Shown piece by piece: positions 8,679-16,627 of a stretch of DNA of 36,830 nucleotides. Made by a program: the position numbers and the translations under genes. The notes below the pieces were generated by a model. The model was not told the DNA's origin and ran no database searches. It worked only from the letters and a program-made list of their open reading frames with translations. This DNA is from Akkermansia muciniphila. GTDB lineage: Bacteria > Verrucomicrobiota > Verrucomicrobiia > Verrucomicrobiales > Verrucomicrobiaceae. Every line of letters begins with the position of its first letter. Position 1 is the first letter of the stretch. Where the stretch lies: contig CAMAZK010000017.1 of the NCBI GenBank assembly GCA_945863205.1, positions 1 through 36,830 on the forward strand, read 5' to 3'.

Positions 8679-10079
8679 TCACTGGGCGGAAGGCGTCACG
8701 CTCAAGCGCATGAAGCGCTGCCCGTTGCCGCCAGCGGGCACGCATGCCTTCACGACCTGGACGGTGCCATCGTCACTCAGCACCTGCTCGGTCACGCCTT
8801 CGCTGCTCCAAGCGGAAGCTCCGAGCGTGTCAGCCCATTCCACGGTGAAGACGTCTCCGTCAGCCAAGGCCTGCAGGCTGCGCGTGTAGGTGTACTCCAG
8901 GCAGTCTCCGCGATGCGCCGCAGCCACGGGCAGATGATTCCCGGCTGCCGGGTCCAGATTGAAGGCTTTCTCCAGCAAGTTCGGGATGCCATCACCGTCA
9001 AAGTCCGCCTCATCCGCCGTCATCCCTGTGTTTTCCGACGTTTCGAAATGCCGGTGACGCCAGGCCTGGACGCGGGACAAGGCCGTCAGGGTGACGTCAT
9101 TGCCGTCTCCGCCAGCGTAGCTGATTTTGAAATCGTTCCCGTTCACGTTCACGACACTTCCTTCAGGGAGTCCGGTGAAGGCCCCGCTCACCGCACCGGA
9201 GGTGGTCTTTTCCACAATGGTCAAAACAGCTCCCGAAGTGATCCTCGATTCCACATCGATGAGCAGGTCGCCACTGAGCACGACGTTTCCATCGACGGTG
9301 AGTTTTCCATACCCGGCACCCGCAGCGCTGTTCACGCGCAGTCTCAGAAGAGCATCCCCGCTGAGATTCAGCCCATCAATGCCCGACACCAGACGATCAA
9401 CGGCGAGCGTTCCACCAGCGACGGTCAAAGTTCCTCCGGCGACGCTTACAGCGGGGCGACTGGCCACGCTGAGATTCAAGACCGAACTGCTAGTCCAAGG
9501 AACCGAACTTACGACCATGTTGGTGGTCGTGATCGAGCTCACAGAACCGCTTGGTGCGATGCCGCCACCGATCGAGGCTCCACTGCCCGCCAACAATCCG
9601 CCGGCGGAGTTGATCTGCAACGTAGAGCCCGTTGCAGGAAGCGAACTCGTCGTGAGCCCCAAATCGGAGGCCCCGGCATTCGAGATCGACAATGTCGGTG
9701 ACTGATTGATGGCCAGGCTCCCCAGGGTGATCGCTCCCGAAGATGAAGTCGGATTCACCGCCGCAGTGGTGATCGTTGGAGTCGTGGTCTCAACCACCCA
9801 CGGAGTCTGGCTAGAAGCTGGCACGATGTTCCCGATGGTGATGACTCCCGTCGAGAGCTGCGTGTTTTGATCGTAGAGCACAACAGTTCCCGTTTTCACC
9901 AAAGACAAAGGGTTTGCTATCAGCGTGCTCGTCGAATTGAGGAGCAATGTTGAGCCTGAAACGGAAGCCCCCGTCGAATCAGTCCCGCTTTCCACATCGC
10001 TCGTCTGCGCGGCAAGACCATGAATCATCCATCCGCACAACAGTGCGGCTGCCCGGAGAACTTGGCGGATTAAATTCAT
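8679..10079 (-). CDS. Secreted beta-repeat protein with Ca-binding-like motif
   Basis: 466 residues from ATG 10079; an upstream in-frame TTG at 10097 has no better support. A signal peptide is visible (MNLIRQVLRAAALLCGWMIH, cleavage near GLAAQ). The next 300 residues are low-complexity Ser/Thr/Gly/Val beta repeats (LTVAGGTLAV, KLTVDGNVVLSGDL), like autotransporter-associated beta strands. DEADFDGDGIPNLLEKAFNL follows, a DxDxDG calcium motif of the thrombospondin-3 type common in Verrucomicrobia exoproteins. The end is a small beta domain. No outer-membrane barrel or sorting tail is seen. Likely a surface or extracellular structural protein; the exact role is unknown. It is convergent with the Ser/Thr kinase gene and lies downstream of the DUF58-TgpA gene on the same strand, 137 bases away. 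Confidence 0.8.
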   Translation of the reverse strand: MNLIRQVLRAAALLCGWMIHGLAAQTSDVESGTDSTGASVSGSTLLLNSTSTLIANPLSLVKTGTVVLYDQNTQLSTGVITIGNIVPASSQTPWVVETTTPTITTAAVNPTSSSGAITLGSLAINQSPTLSISNAGASDLGLTTSSLPATGSTLQINSAGGLLAGSGASIGGGIAPSGSVSSITTTNMVVSSVPWTSSSVLNLSVASRPAVSVAGGTLTVAGGTLAVDRLVSGIDGLNLSGDALLRLRVNSAAGAGYGKLTVDGNVVLSGDLLIDVESRITSGAVLTIVEKTTSGAVSGAFTGLPEGSVVNVNGNDFKISYAGGDGNDVTLTALSRVQAWRHRHFETSENTGMTADEADFDGDGIPNLLEKAFNLDPAAGNHLPVAAAHRGDCLEYTYTRSLQALADGDVFTVEWADTLGASAWSSEGVTEQVLSDDGTVQVVKACVPAGGNGQRFMRLSVTPSAQ

Positions 10080-10216
10080 GAGCGGTGGTTTTATCAAAAG
10101 GCAGGTCGTCGATCAAACATTTTTTCAGCGGCATTTGCGTAACCTAACGCATCCTTCTGCCTTGCGTCCTAGGAATGGCACGGAGAGCATATGGCGGGAT
10201 CGAACGATCATCGGCT

Positions 10217-13123
10217 CTATGGACGCCGTCGGATCTGTAGCGCCCGGGCTGCCTGCCGGAACTCATCGAGGGCACCAGAGGTGCCGTACCTTCCGTTCGC
10301 ATAAAGCGCCGCCAGACGCTCGACGGGGCCTGAGAGGTCGGGACGTGCCGCCGCGACACGCCCGGCATATGCCAGCGGTCCTTCGCTGGCTGCGCGTGCA
10401 GGCGCACCGGCCCGTTCGAGTCGTTGGCAGATCCGCTGCCAGACACGCATCCACGGATCGGATGGACGTGCCGGGCGACGCAGCCACCAACCGACCGCCA
10501 AGGCCACGATTCCGACGGCCAGAGCACTGGCGGCGAGGAGCACCGCGCGGCTCCGAAACAGGCCGAAACGTTCCAGCAGACTCCGCTGCGACTCCTGATC
10601 GAAGTCGATGACTTCATCCTGCCAGGCGTAGCTGAGGCTGTCCCAGAGCAGGCGGACACGCTGCGTCGTGCGCCCCCAGAGGCTGCGCCGCTGACGCTCC
10701 GCAGCCTCCGCACCGCCGGCCAGCCAGGCGCGCAGGTCGATGTTCACGCGATCCGGCGCCAGCGCCGCCGTGGGGTCGATCCGCTGCCATCCGTAGCGCT
10801 CCAGCCAGACCTCCGTCCATGCATGCACGTCACTCTGTTTGACGATGAGATAGCCGCCGTTGTGGTCCGAGTACTCGCCGCCCAGATAACCGACGATGAC
10901 CCGGGACGGAACGCCAGCCATCCGCAGCAGCGTGGCAAAGCCGGCGCTGAAGTGCTCGCAAAAACCGGTGCGGCGATCGAGCAGGAACTCGTCCAGCCCG
11001 TTGCCGCCCGCATACTCGCCCGGATCCAGGGTGTAGGTGAAGCCCTGGCTGCGGAAGTAGTCGATCACGAGTTGAACGATCTGCTCGTCACTCTTGGCGG
11101 CGGCCCGCCAGCCGTCCGCGAGTTCCGTCAGACGCGGACTGATGCCCTCCGGCACCTGCAGGGCGGCCTCCCGGTGATGCGCCGGCAGTTCCCGCAGCGG
11201 CGGCAGTTCCAGGCGCGACAGCACCTCGATGCGCTCCGCATTTCTGACCTGCACGGGGGAGGTGATGGAATCGTCAAAGTCCGGCAGCAGCAGGATCCGG
11301 CGCGCCATCGCCCGCAGCGGCCTGTCCAGTGCCGGCACCCAGTTTTTTCCGTGCGGTTCCAGGTCGATGATCTGCCGTACATCCCGGCCGGGCTCAGGAC
11401 GCTGCGGGATGAGGACGTGTCCCAGCCGTTGCCCGCGCCGCCACCGCAGGCCTTCGCAGTCCCACAGCGTGAGACAGCGCCAGTAGCGCTGCTCCACCGG
11501 CGGCGGCGGCCCGTCCGGGAAACGGACGCGGAAGGCCACGCCGGAAGTCAGCGCCAGCGTGGCGATACGGCCGGGGTCGAGCGTGGCGTCGATGCCTGTC
11601 TCTCCGAACCGGCTGCGGCCCAGCGCCCCGCCGAGATTCATCAGCCCGCGGGGAAACACAAAGAACAGCATCAGCGCCAGTGGCACCGCCTGCACAAACA
11701 GAATGGCCGTGGTCCGCAGCGGCTCACGCGCGCCGGGAGTGCTCCGCCGGAAACGCGCCATGCAGCCCGCGATGAGGAGGAAAACACCGGTCACCCACAC
11801 CGCCCGGGAGAGCTGATTGTCCAGCAGCAGCAGGCAGAAGGCCAGAAACCAGCCGATCAAGGCCATGATCTGAAAATCACGCGGCGTCCGGCTCTCGAGC
11901 ATCTTCGCCCCGGCCAGCACGAGCAGCATCGCGATGCCCGGCTCCATGCCCTGCAGCCCGTCATACTCACGCCAAACGGCCGCCGTTCCGGCGATGATCA
12001 TGCCGAGGCGCACTGCGGCGTGCGGCACGCCCATGCGCAGCACACCACGCCAGATCAATCCCGCCGCGCAAAGCACGATCGCAGCCGTGGCGATGTGACC
12101 GTGCAGCGGCCAGATCGCCAACAGCAGCGCAAGACTCAACAAAAGCAGCGGCCGCCCCGGCAGATGCGCCTGATGCTCAAAGCCGTCCTCTCCGCGCCCG
12201 GTGCCTTCCCGCAGATCACCCGCAGCGGACGCACCGCCGTCGGCGCTCGTTTGCAGCGCCAGGGCGTCCAGACAGCGCCGCCGGTGAGCCGGCCCCAGCC
12301 CCGCACGGATCGTGGCCTGCGGAAGACGCAGTTCATACGGGCGCGCCTCGCCTTCACAGTGCGCCATCCAGCGGGCGAGTTGTGAGGCGCGGACCTCAGG
12401 CTCCAGTCCCACCGCATCCCAATCCAGCACGACGACTCCGTTCTGACCCGAGCTCCAGGTCTTGGCCATGAGCGGACCGCCACGCGCAGCCGCCCGCCAG
12501 TCGATGTGCCGTGGAGAATCGCCCGGCCGCCACTCCCGCAGCCCGGCAAAGTCATCACCACCGGCGGCTCCCGACCTCATCCCCGCGACGCTGGCGGCGT
12601 CTCCCTGCAGCGTGAGATCCGGCGCTGGCAGCGGCAGATCACCCGCCGGTTTCGGATGCACGCGCCGGACCCAGGCCGTCTGCAGCACGGATTCGGCGGT
12701 GAACAGGCCCAGAGGATAAACACTGCGCACGACGATCCGCAGAGCATCACCGGACAGGCCCTTCGGCGGCGGCAGGTCCACCCGCACCACGCCATCGACC
12801 GGCACTCGTTCCACAAAGATGGATTTCTCAGCACCCGCCGCCTGGATTTCCAGTCCGCAAGGAGCCACCGGACCGGCGGTCCGCAGCTCCACGGCGATGC
12901 AGCGCGATTCATCCTGCGCCGCCGCCCGGGTGCCCGCCAAGCGCAGGCTCAAGCCCCGCAGATTCGCGCGTGCATGCAGCCAGGACAGAGCACCCATCGC
13001 CCCGGCGAGCAGAGCCACGAGATGCGCCGCGCCATTCGATTGTGCTTCAGCCGCATACCACATGCCGAAGACGATCGCGGCGAGTGCCAGCGTGTGGCGG
13101 TTCCAGCGGACGCGCGTTTTCAT
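10217..13123 (-). CDS. DUF58-TgpA fusion: membrane transglutaminase-like protein
   Basis: 968 residues in one uninterrupted frame. Residues 1-310 are a DUF58 protein: two N-terminal membrane helices and the signature LREWRPGDSPRHIDWRA. From about 318 there are several membrane helices of the DUF3488/TgpA type, then an extracytoplasmic transglutaminase core with Cys722 (GFCEHFSAGFATLLRMAGVP), His767 (DVHAWTEVW) and Asp783 (RIDPT), the full catalytic triad. A last membrane helix lies near residue 890. In most genomes DUF58 and TgpA are separate neighbouring genes next to moxR; here they are fused. The gene starts 4 bases after the moxR stop codon, so translation is probably coupled. The protein substrate of the transglutaminase-fold domain is unknown; it could be a protease or cross-linker of envelope proteins. 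Confidence 0.9.
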   Translation of the reverse strand: MKTRVRWNRHTLALAAIVFGMWYAAEAQSNGAAHLVALLAGAMGALSWLHARANLRGLSLRLAGTRAAAQDESRCIAVELRTAGPVAPCGLEIQAAGAEKSIFVERVPVDGVVRVDLPPPKGLSGDALRIVVRSVYPLGLFTAESVLQTAWVRRVHPKPAGDLPLPAPDLTLQGDAASVAGMRSGAAGGDDFAGLREWRPGDSPRHIDWRAAARGGPLMAKTWSSGQNGVVVLDWDAVGLEPEVRASQLARWMAHCEGEARPYELRLPQATIRAGLGPAHRRRCLDALALQTSADGGASAAGDLREGTGRGEDGFEHQAHLPGRPLLLLSLALLLAIWPLHGHIATAAIVLCAAGLIWRGVLRMGVPHAAVRLGMIIAGTAAVWREYDGLQGMEPGIAMLLVLAGAKMLESRTPRDFQIMALIGWFLAFCLLLLDNQLSRAVWVTGVFLLIAGCMARFRRSTPGAREPLRTTAILFVQAVPLALMLFFVFPRGLMNLGGALGRSRFGETGIDATLDPGRIATLALTSGVAFRVRFPDGPPPPVEQRYWRCLTLWDCEGLRWRRGQRLGHVLIPQRPEPGRDVRQIIDLEPHGKNWVPALDRPLRAMARRILLLPDFDDSITSPVQVRNAERIEVLSRLELPPLRELPAHHREAALQVPEGISPRLTELADGWRAAAKSDEQIVQLVIDYFRSQGFTYTLDPGEYAGGNGLDEFLLDRRTGFCEHFSAGFATLLRMAGVPSRVIVGYLGGEYSDHNGGYLIVKQSDVHAWTEVWLERYGWQRIDPTAALAPDRVNIDLRAWLAGGAEAAERQRRSLWGRTTQRVRLLWDSLSYAWQDEVIDFDQESQRSLLERFGLFRSRAVLLAASALAVGIVALAVGWWLRRPARPSDPWMRVWQRICQRLERAGAPARAASEGPLAYAGRVAAARPDLSGPVERLAALYANGRYGTSGALDEFRQAARALQIRRRP

Positions 13124-13127
13124 ACCA

Positions 13128-14093
13128 TCACGGCAGCGGCGTCTCGGCGATCAGTTGCTTGGCGAAATCCACTCCCGGGGTGCCATCCAGCGCATGGTCC
13201 AGGCGGTGGCCCATGACCGGAACCGCCACGGCTTGAAGATCCTCCGGCAGCACCATCGCACGGCCATTCAAAAGCGCCCAAGCGCGTGCCGCAGCCAGCA
13301 CGGCGAGGCCCGCGCGGGGCGAGAGCCCCATGCCCTGCGCACGGCTGGCGGCCAGCAGATCCTGCAGATAGTCCAGCAGCGCGGGCGCTGCGTGCACGGC
13401 GCGAGTCCAGTCCTGCATCTGCTGAAGTTCGATCACGGACAGCGCGGGCTCCATCGTCCGCAGCAGCTCCCGCCGCTCCTGGCCTTCCAGCAGGGCGCGT
13501 TCCGCGTGGCGATCCGGCACGCCGAGCGCCAGACGCATCAGGAACCGGTCCAACTGCGACTCCGGCAGCATGAAGGTGCCGATCTGGGTGGAGGGATTCT
13601 GCGTGGCGATGACGAAGAACGGCACCGGGAGCGGATGCGTGGCGCCATCTGCCGTCACCCGGCCCTCCTCCATCGCCTCCAGCAGCGCGGACTGCGTCTT
13701 CGGCGTGGCGCGGTTGATTTCATCCGCCAGCAGGACCTGCGTGAAAACCGGGCCGCGATGAAAGTGAAACGCCCCGCTGTCGCGATCATAAACCGACGCG
13801 CCCAGGATGTCCGCAGGCAGCAGGTCGCTGGTGAACTGCACGCGCCGGAAGCCGAGCCCCAGCGCCTGGGCGAGCGCCTGGGAGAGCATCGTCTTCCCGA
13901 CACCCGGCTGATCCTCCAGCAGCAGATGCCCGCGGGCCAGCAGACAGGTCACCGCGAGGCGGACGATCTCTTCCTTGCCAAGAATGATCTCCGAGACGCG
14001 CCGGATGATCGTTTCGATCTTTTCCGCCGCCGACTTGGCGGTGGCCGCAGGCAGCATGGCATCAGTGGGGGAATGGGAGGCGCGTGAAGACAT
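13128..14093 (-). CDS. moxR: MoxR-family AAA+ ATPase
   Basis: 321 residues from ATG 14093 (TTG 14096 and ATG 14057 are alternatives). It has Walker A (EDQPGVGKTML), Walker B with sensor region (VLLADEINRATPKTQSALLE) and an arginine-rich lid, the typical MoxR/RavA layout and size. MoxR ATPases act as chaperones for partner proteins, often VWA or DUF58 proteins encoded next door. Here the DUF58-TgpA fusion follows 4 bases downstream, which fits that pairing. Upstream genes in the run encode an ExbB/ExbD/TonB-like set. The ATG overlaps, by one base, the stop of a short frame that has no start codon of its own. Confidence 0.93.
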   Translation of the reverse strand: MSSRASHSPTDAMLPAATAKSAAEKIETIIRRVSEIILGKEEIVRLAVTCLLARGHLLLEDQPGVGKTMLSQALAQALGLGFRRVQFTSDLLPADILGASVYDRDSGAFHFHRGPVFTQVLLADEINRATPKTQSALLEAMEEGRVTADGATHPLPVPFFVIATQNPSTQIGTFMLPESQLDRFLMRLALGVPDRHAERALLEGQERRELLRTMEPALSVIELQQMQDWTRAVHAAPALLDYLQDLLAASRAQGMGLSPRAGLAVLAAARAWALLNGRAMVLPEDLQAVAVPVMGHRLDHALDGTPGVDFAKQLIAETPLP

Positions 14094-14169
14094 CAAGATG
14101 CGACAATGTCACCGAACACCAGGGCCGAAAGCAAGCCTGCAATGGCCCAACGGAGTAAAAACGACAGCG

Positions 14170-14415
14170 TCAGATCTGCTGCAGCTTGTTGCGCTCGTTC
14201 GGCGTGCGGCAGACCGGACAGATCGTCACCTCGATCTTGCGTTTCGGCTCGCAGGCGTAGGCGGTGCCGCAGATCCGGCATTGAATGGCGATGCGGCGGC
14301 GATACACCTCGCGCTTGCGATCACGCCAGAAACTGGCGAACCACAGGGCGCAGACCATCGTGACCCCCAGGGCCATGAAAAGAATGATCAGACTGCCGAG
14401 CGGGATGGAGATCAT
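14170..14415 (-). CDS. Small membrane-anchored zinc-ribbon protein
   Basis: 81 residues from ATG 14415, which forms an ATGA overlap with the stop of the upstream TonB-like gene, so translation is coupled. One membrane helix covers about residues 6-29. A basic stretch follows (RDRKREVYRRR), then a zinc ribbon with CxxC pairs at Cys46/Cys49 and Cys66/Cys69 and an extra Cys55. The basic stretch after the helix suggests the ribbon is cytoplasmic. The upstream frame to 14457 is rejected because it would overlap the previous gene more deeply without a better start. The family is not recognised; it may be an assembly or adaptor factor for the ExbB/ExbD-like or MoxR parts. Function is inferred from position only. 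Confidence 0.75.
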   Translation of the reverse strand: MISIPLGSLIILFMALGVTMVCALWFASFWRDRKREVYRRRIAIQCRICGTAYACEPKRKIEVTICPVCRTPNERNKLQQI

Positions 14416-15152
14416 CGCGCCTCCGCCACCTCCCAGCGGAACGAGATTTCTCCCCACTCGACCCGCGTCACCTCGGACGGATCGAAGCGCAGCCCTTTGA
14501 TCGCAGCCTGGAGTTTCTCCATCACCGCGGGATCTTCCGTGCCGCCCAGCGGCAGCGCCGTGATGATCTGCCCGGCGGATCCGATCGCCACTCGGAACTG
14601 CAGCCGCGCCGGCTCGGACAGCGCGATGCCTTGCGGCATTTCCACACTCACGGGTCCGCGTTTTGCCAGATTGGGACTCATCACCGCAGCCAGCCTCGCC
14701 TCCGGCAGTGGCGGGAGCTCGCCCGCCTCCCGGCGCGGCACTGGTGGCAGCACTCCCACGCCCGGCGTGAAGGACAGCGGCGGCACCACCTCCGTCACGG
14801 CAGAGTCGATCTCCCGCAGCCGGAGCTGGTGGCCCTCAAACGACGGGCGGAAGGCCAGCAGGCCGGTGTCCAGCGATCGCGCGGCGTCCGCATCCACGAG
14901 CACCGCGAAACTGCGATCCTGCGCTCGATTGATCAGCGCCAGCGCGGCGGGATCACGCGGATCGAGGGAAATCACATGCTGCGGGGTCGTCGGCGTGCGG
15001 TGCGTGACCGGATGCACGATGCGGAAGACAAAGAAGAACCCCGCCATGACCGCCGTCAGCAGCAGCAGCGCCGCCAGCAAGTACCACGTCGAATGATCAC
15101 GCGCATGCCATGCGAAGATCAGCTGCTCCTGGGAATGCGGCTTGGCGGACAT
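14412..15152 (-). CDS. TonB-like periplasmic transducer
   Basis: 246 residues. A short cytoplasmic tail is followed by one membrane helix (about 23-43, WYLLAALLLLTAVMAGFFFV) and a periplasmic region with a proline-rich stretch (about 120-150). The last 80 residues look like a compact alpha/beta domain with a TonB C-terminal-like pattern (VAIGSAGQIITALPLGG, then LQAAIKGLRFDP). The order exbB, exbD, this gene matches ExbB-ExbD-TonB operons. It begins 13 bases after the exbD stop codon. No TonB-dependent receptor is visible in the window. The TonB assignment rests on layout and context more than on sequence identity; a TolA-like or unrelated anchor protein is possible. Confidence 0.6.
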   Translation of the reverse strand: MSAKPHSQEQLIFAWHARDHSTWYLLAALLLLTAVMAGFFFVFRIVHPVTHRTPTTPQHVISLDPRDPAALALINRAQDRSFAVLVDADAARSLDTGLLAFRPSFEGHQLRLREIDSAVTEVVPPLSFTPGVGVLPPVPRREAGELPPLPEARLAAVMSPNLAKRGPVSVEMPQGIALSEPARLQFRVAIGSAGQIITALPLGGTEDPAVMEKLQAAIKGLRFDPSEVTRVEWGEISFRWEVAEAR

Positions 15153-15165
15153 CAGGTTGGCGGGG

Positions 15166-15570
15166 TCACGACTTTGGCGGAACGGTGGAATGCGCCACCT
15201 CGTAGCCGAGATCGAGCGCCAGGTTGCCGATCTCGATCACCCGGCCGTATGGCGCCTGCTTGTCCGCGTGGATGATGGCGCGGCGTTCACCCTCGCGGTG
15301 CGCCTTGAGCTTTTCACGCAGTTCCGCCGTCGTCGTGCGCACACCATCGAAGTAGAGCGAATTCTCCAGACCGGCAGCGATGGTGATGATGTGGGCGCGG
15401 TCGAACCCGGTCAGGCGGGAGTTCGACTGCGGATTCTCCACCTTGATGCCGGAGCGCTGCGCGAAACCGCTGCTGAAGAGGAAATACACCAGCAGCAGGA
15501 GAATGGTGTTCAGCAGAGGCGCCGTGTAGAGCCACGGGCTTTGCTTGGGCAGGTTGCTTTCGAGCTTCAT
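15166..15570 (-). CDS. exbD: ExbD/TolR-like protein lacking the transmembrane aspartate
   Basis: 134 residues: short N-terminus, one membrane helix at about 16-34 and a periplasmic domain (about 60-130) with the usual ExbD/TolR alpha/beta character (RAIIHADKQAPYGRVIEIGN). In ExbD and TolR the helix carries an essential proton-binding Asp in a P-L-x-D context. Here that position is Asn21 (TAPLLNTILLLLVYF, codon AAC). The motor may therefore be impaired, differently coupled, or use another residue. The partner ExbB-like gene is 96 bases upstream and keeps its threonines. No Asp or Glu is present elsewhere in the helix. Confidence 0.82.
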   Translation of the reverse strand: MKLESNLPKQSPWLYTAPLLNTILLLLVYFLFSSGFAQRSGIKVENPQSNSRLTGFDRAHIITIAAGLENSLYFDGVRTTTAELREKLKAHREGERRAIIHADKQAPYGRVIEIGNLALDLGYEVAHSTVPPKS

Positions 15571-15666
15571 GGTCGGCAGCTCACAGACGGGCAGTTTGGG
15601 GTTCTCGGCAAGCGGGCTTCAGAGAATCTCGGACGGCTGGCCTCCGGCTCCCGCGTGCGCACGTTC

Positions 15667-16356
15667 TTATCCTTTCAATCCGCGCAGGCGTTTGCCCGCC
15701 TTCGGCATTTCGGACTCGGCCGGGCGGAACTCCACAATGTTGTCGGAACCCTTCGCGTCCTCGATCAGGTTCACGATCTCGATGCCCGCCCGCTCCAGAT
15801 CATGCATCAGCGAGCGGGCCCGGGCGCTGAGAAAAGCGAAGGAGAGATAAGCAGGGATCGCCACCACGAGTCCGAGCGCCGCCGTGATCAGGCTCTGATA
15901 AACGCCACGCGCCACATCCGCCGGCGTCGCCACCCCGTTGGCGGAGGCCAGCCCGGTGAAACTGTCCAGCAGCCCGATCACCGTGCCCAGCAGGCCGATG
16001 AGCGGCGCCGCATGCGCGATGGCGTTCAAAATGCCGAGAAAGCGCTCCAGCCGGGGCACTTCGAGCTGCCCGGCTTCCTGGACGATCTCCTTCAACTGCT
16101 CACGGGGTGCGTGATGACGCAGCAAGGCGGCGTGAATCACCCGTCCTGCCGGCACCCGCGTTGCCACACACTCCTGCAGCGCTTCAGCAAAGTTCCTGCG
16201 CCGAATCAGACTCGCCAGACCGGCCAGAAACTCGCCGATGTTCATGCTCGCCCGGTGAAAGTAGGCCAGCCGCTCCATAAAAATCGCCCCAGCGAAACAC
16301 AGGCACCCGATGAGAAGCCAGACAAGCGGTCCGCCTTTGGAGATGAGATCAATCAT
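15667..16356 (-). CDS. exbB: ExbB/TolQ/MotA-family motor subunit
   Basis: 229 residues with three membrane helices (near 10-28, 120-145 and 155-180). The characteristic motifs are present: PLIGLLGTVIGLLDSF in the second helix and YQSLITAALGLVVAIP in the third, each with the conserved pore threonine. In this family five ExbB copies surround an ExbD dimer and use the proton gradient to drive TonB or Tol systems. It is the first gene of the minus-strand run and is divergent from the NagA-like gene, 271 bases apart, so the run promoter probably lies in 16357-16627. Length is normal. Confidence 0.9.
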   Translation of the reverse strand: MIDLISKGGPLVWLLIGCLCFAGAIFMERLAYFHRASMNIGEFLAGLASLIRRRNFAEALQECVATRVPAGRVIHAALLRHHAPREQLKEIVQEAGQLEVPRLERFLGILNAIAHAAPLIGLLGTVIGLLDSFTGLASANGVATPADVARGVYQSLITAALGLVVAIPAYLSFAFLSARARSLMHDLERAGIEIVNLIEDAKGSDNIVEFRPAESEMPKAGKRLRGLKG

Positions 16357-16627
16357 GGGCCGGGGTCAAAAGGGAGAGTGAAAAATGCCAGCACGAAGCC
16401 GCATTTCGGAAGTTGCCTCGTACAACGCAAGTTTTATGCCGAGTGCGACGGCTTGTAAACATTGGAAATGAACGGGATACCCGGGACGGCTGCAACCAGG
16501 GATTCCACTCCCGCCCCGGCGGCATCCGTTCGAAGCAGGCGAGCGAACAGCCAGACGTGACATTCATACCAAAACCCGGCACCGCCGGGCCTTGCTTCCT
16601 TCCGGCAAAACCGCTCCAATTCCTGCC
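16357..16627. promoter_or_regulatory. Divergent spacer between exbB run and NagA-like gene
   Basis: No conserved coding frame is seen in this 271-base spacer. A 399-codon minus frame across it (16349-17548) is antisense to the NagA-like gene and is rejected. Promoters for both directions should lie here. I did not find a convincing -35/-10 pair, operator palindrome or riboswitch fold by eye. Confidence 0.3.

Noticed and set aside
10424-12385. 653-codon plus frame
   Set aside because: Antisense to the DUF58-TgpA fusion; composition is Arg/Gln/His-rich as expected for the reverse of a GC-rich gene.
15142-16458. 438-codon plus frame
   Set aside because: Antisense to the exbB and exbD genes, which have clear family motifs.
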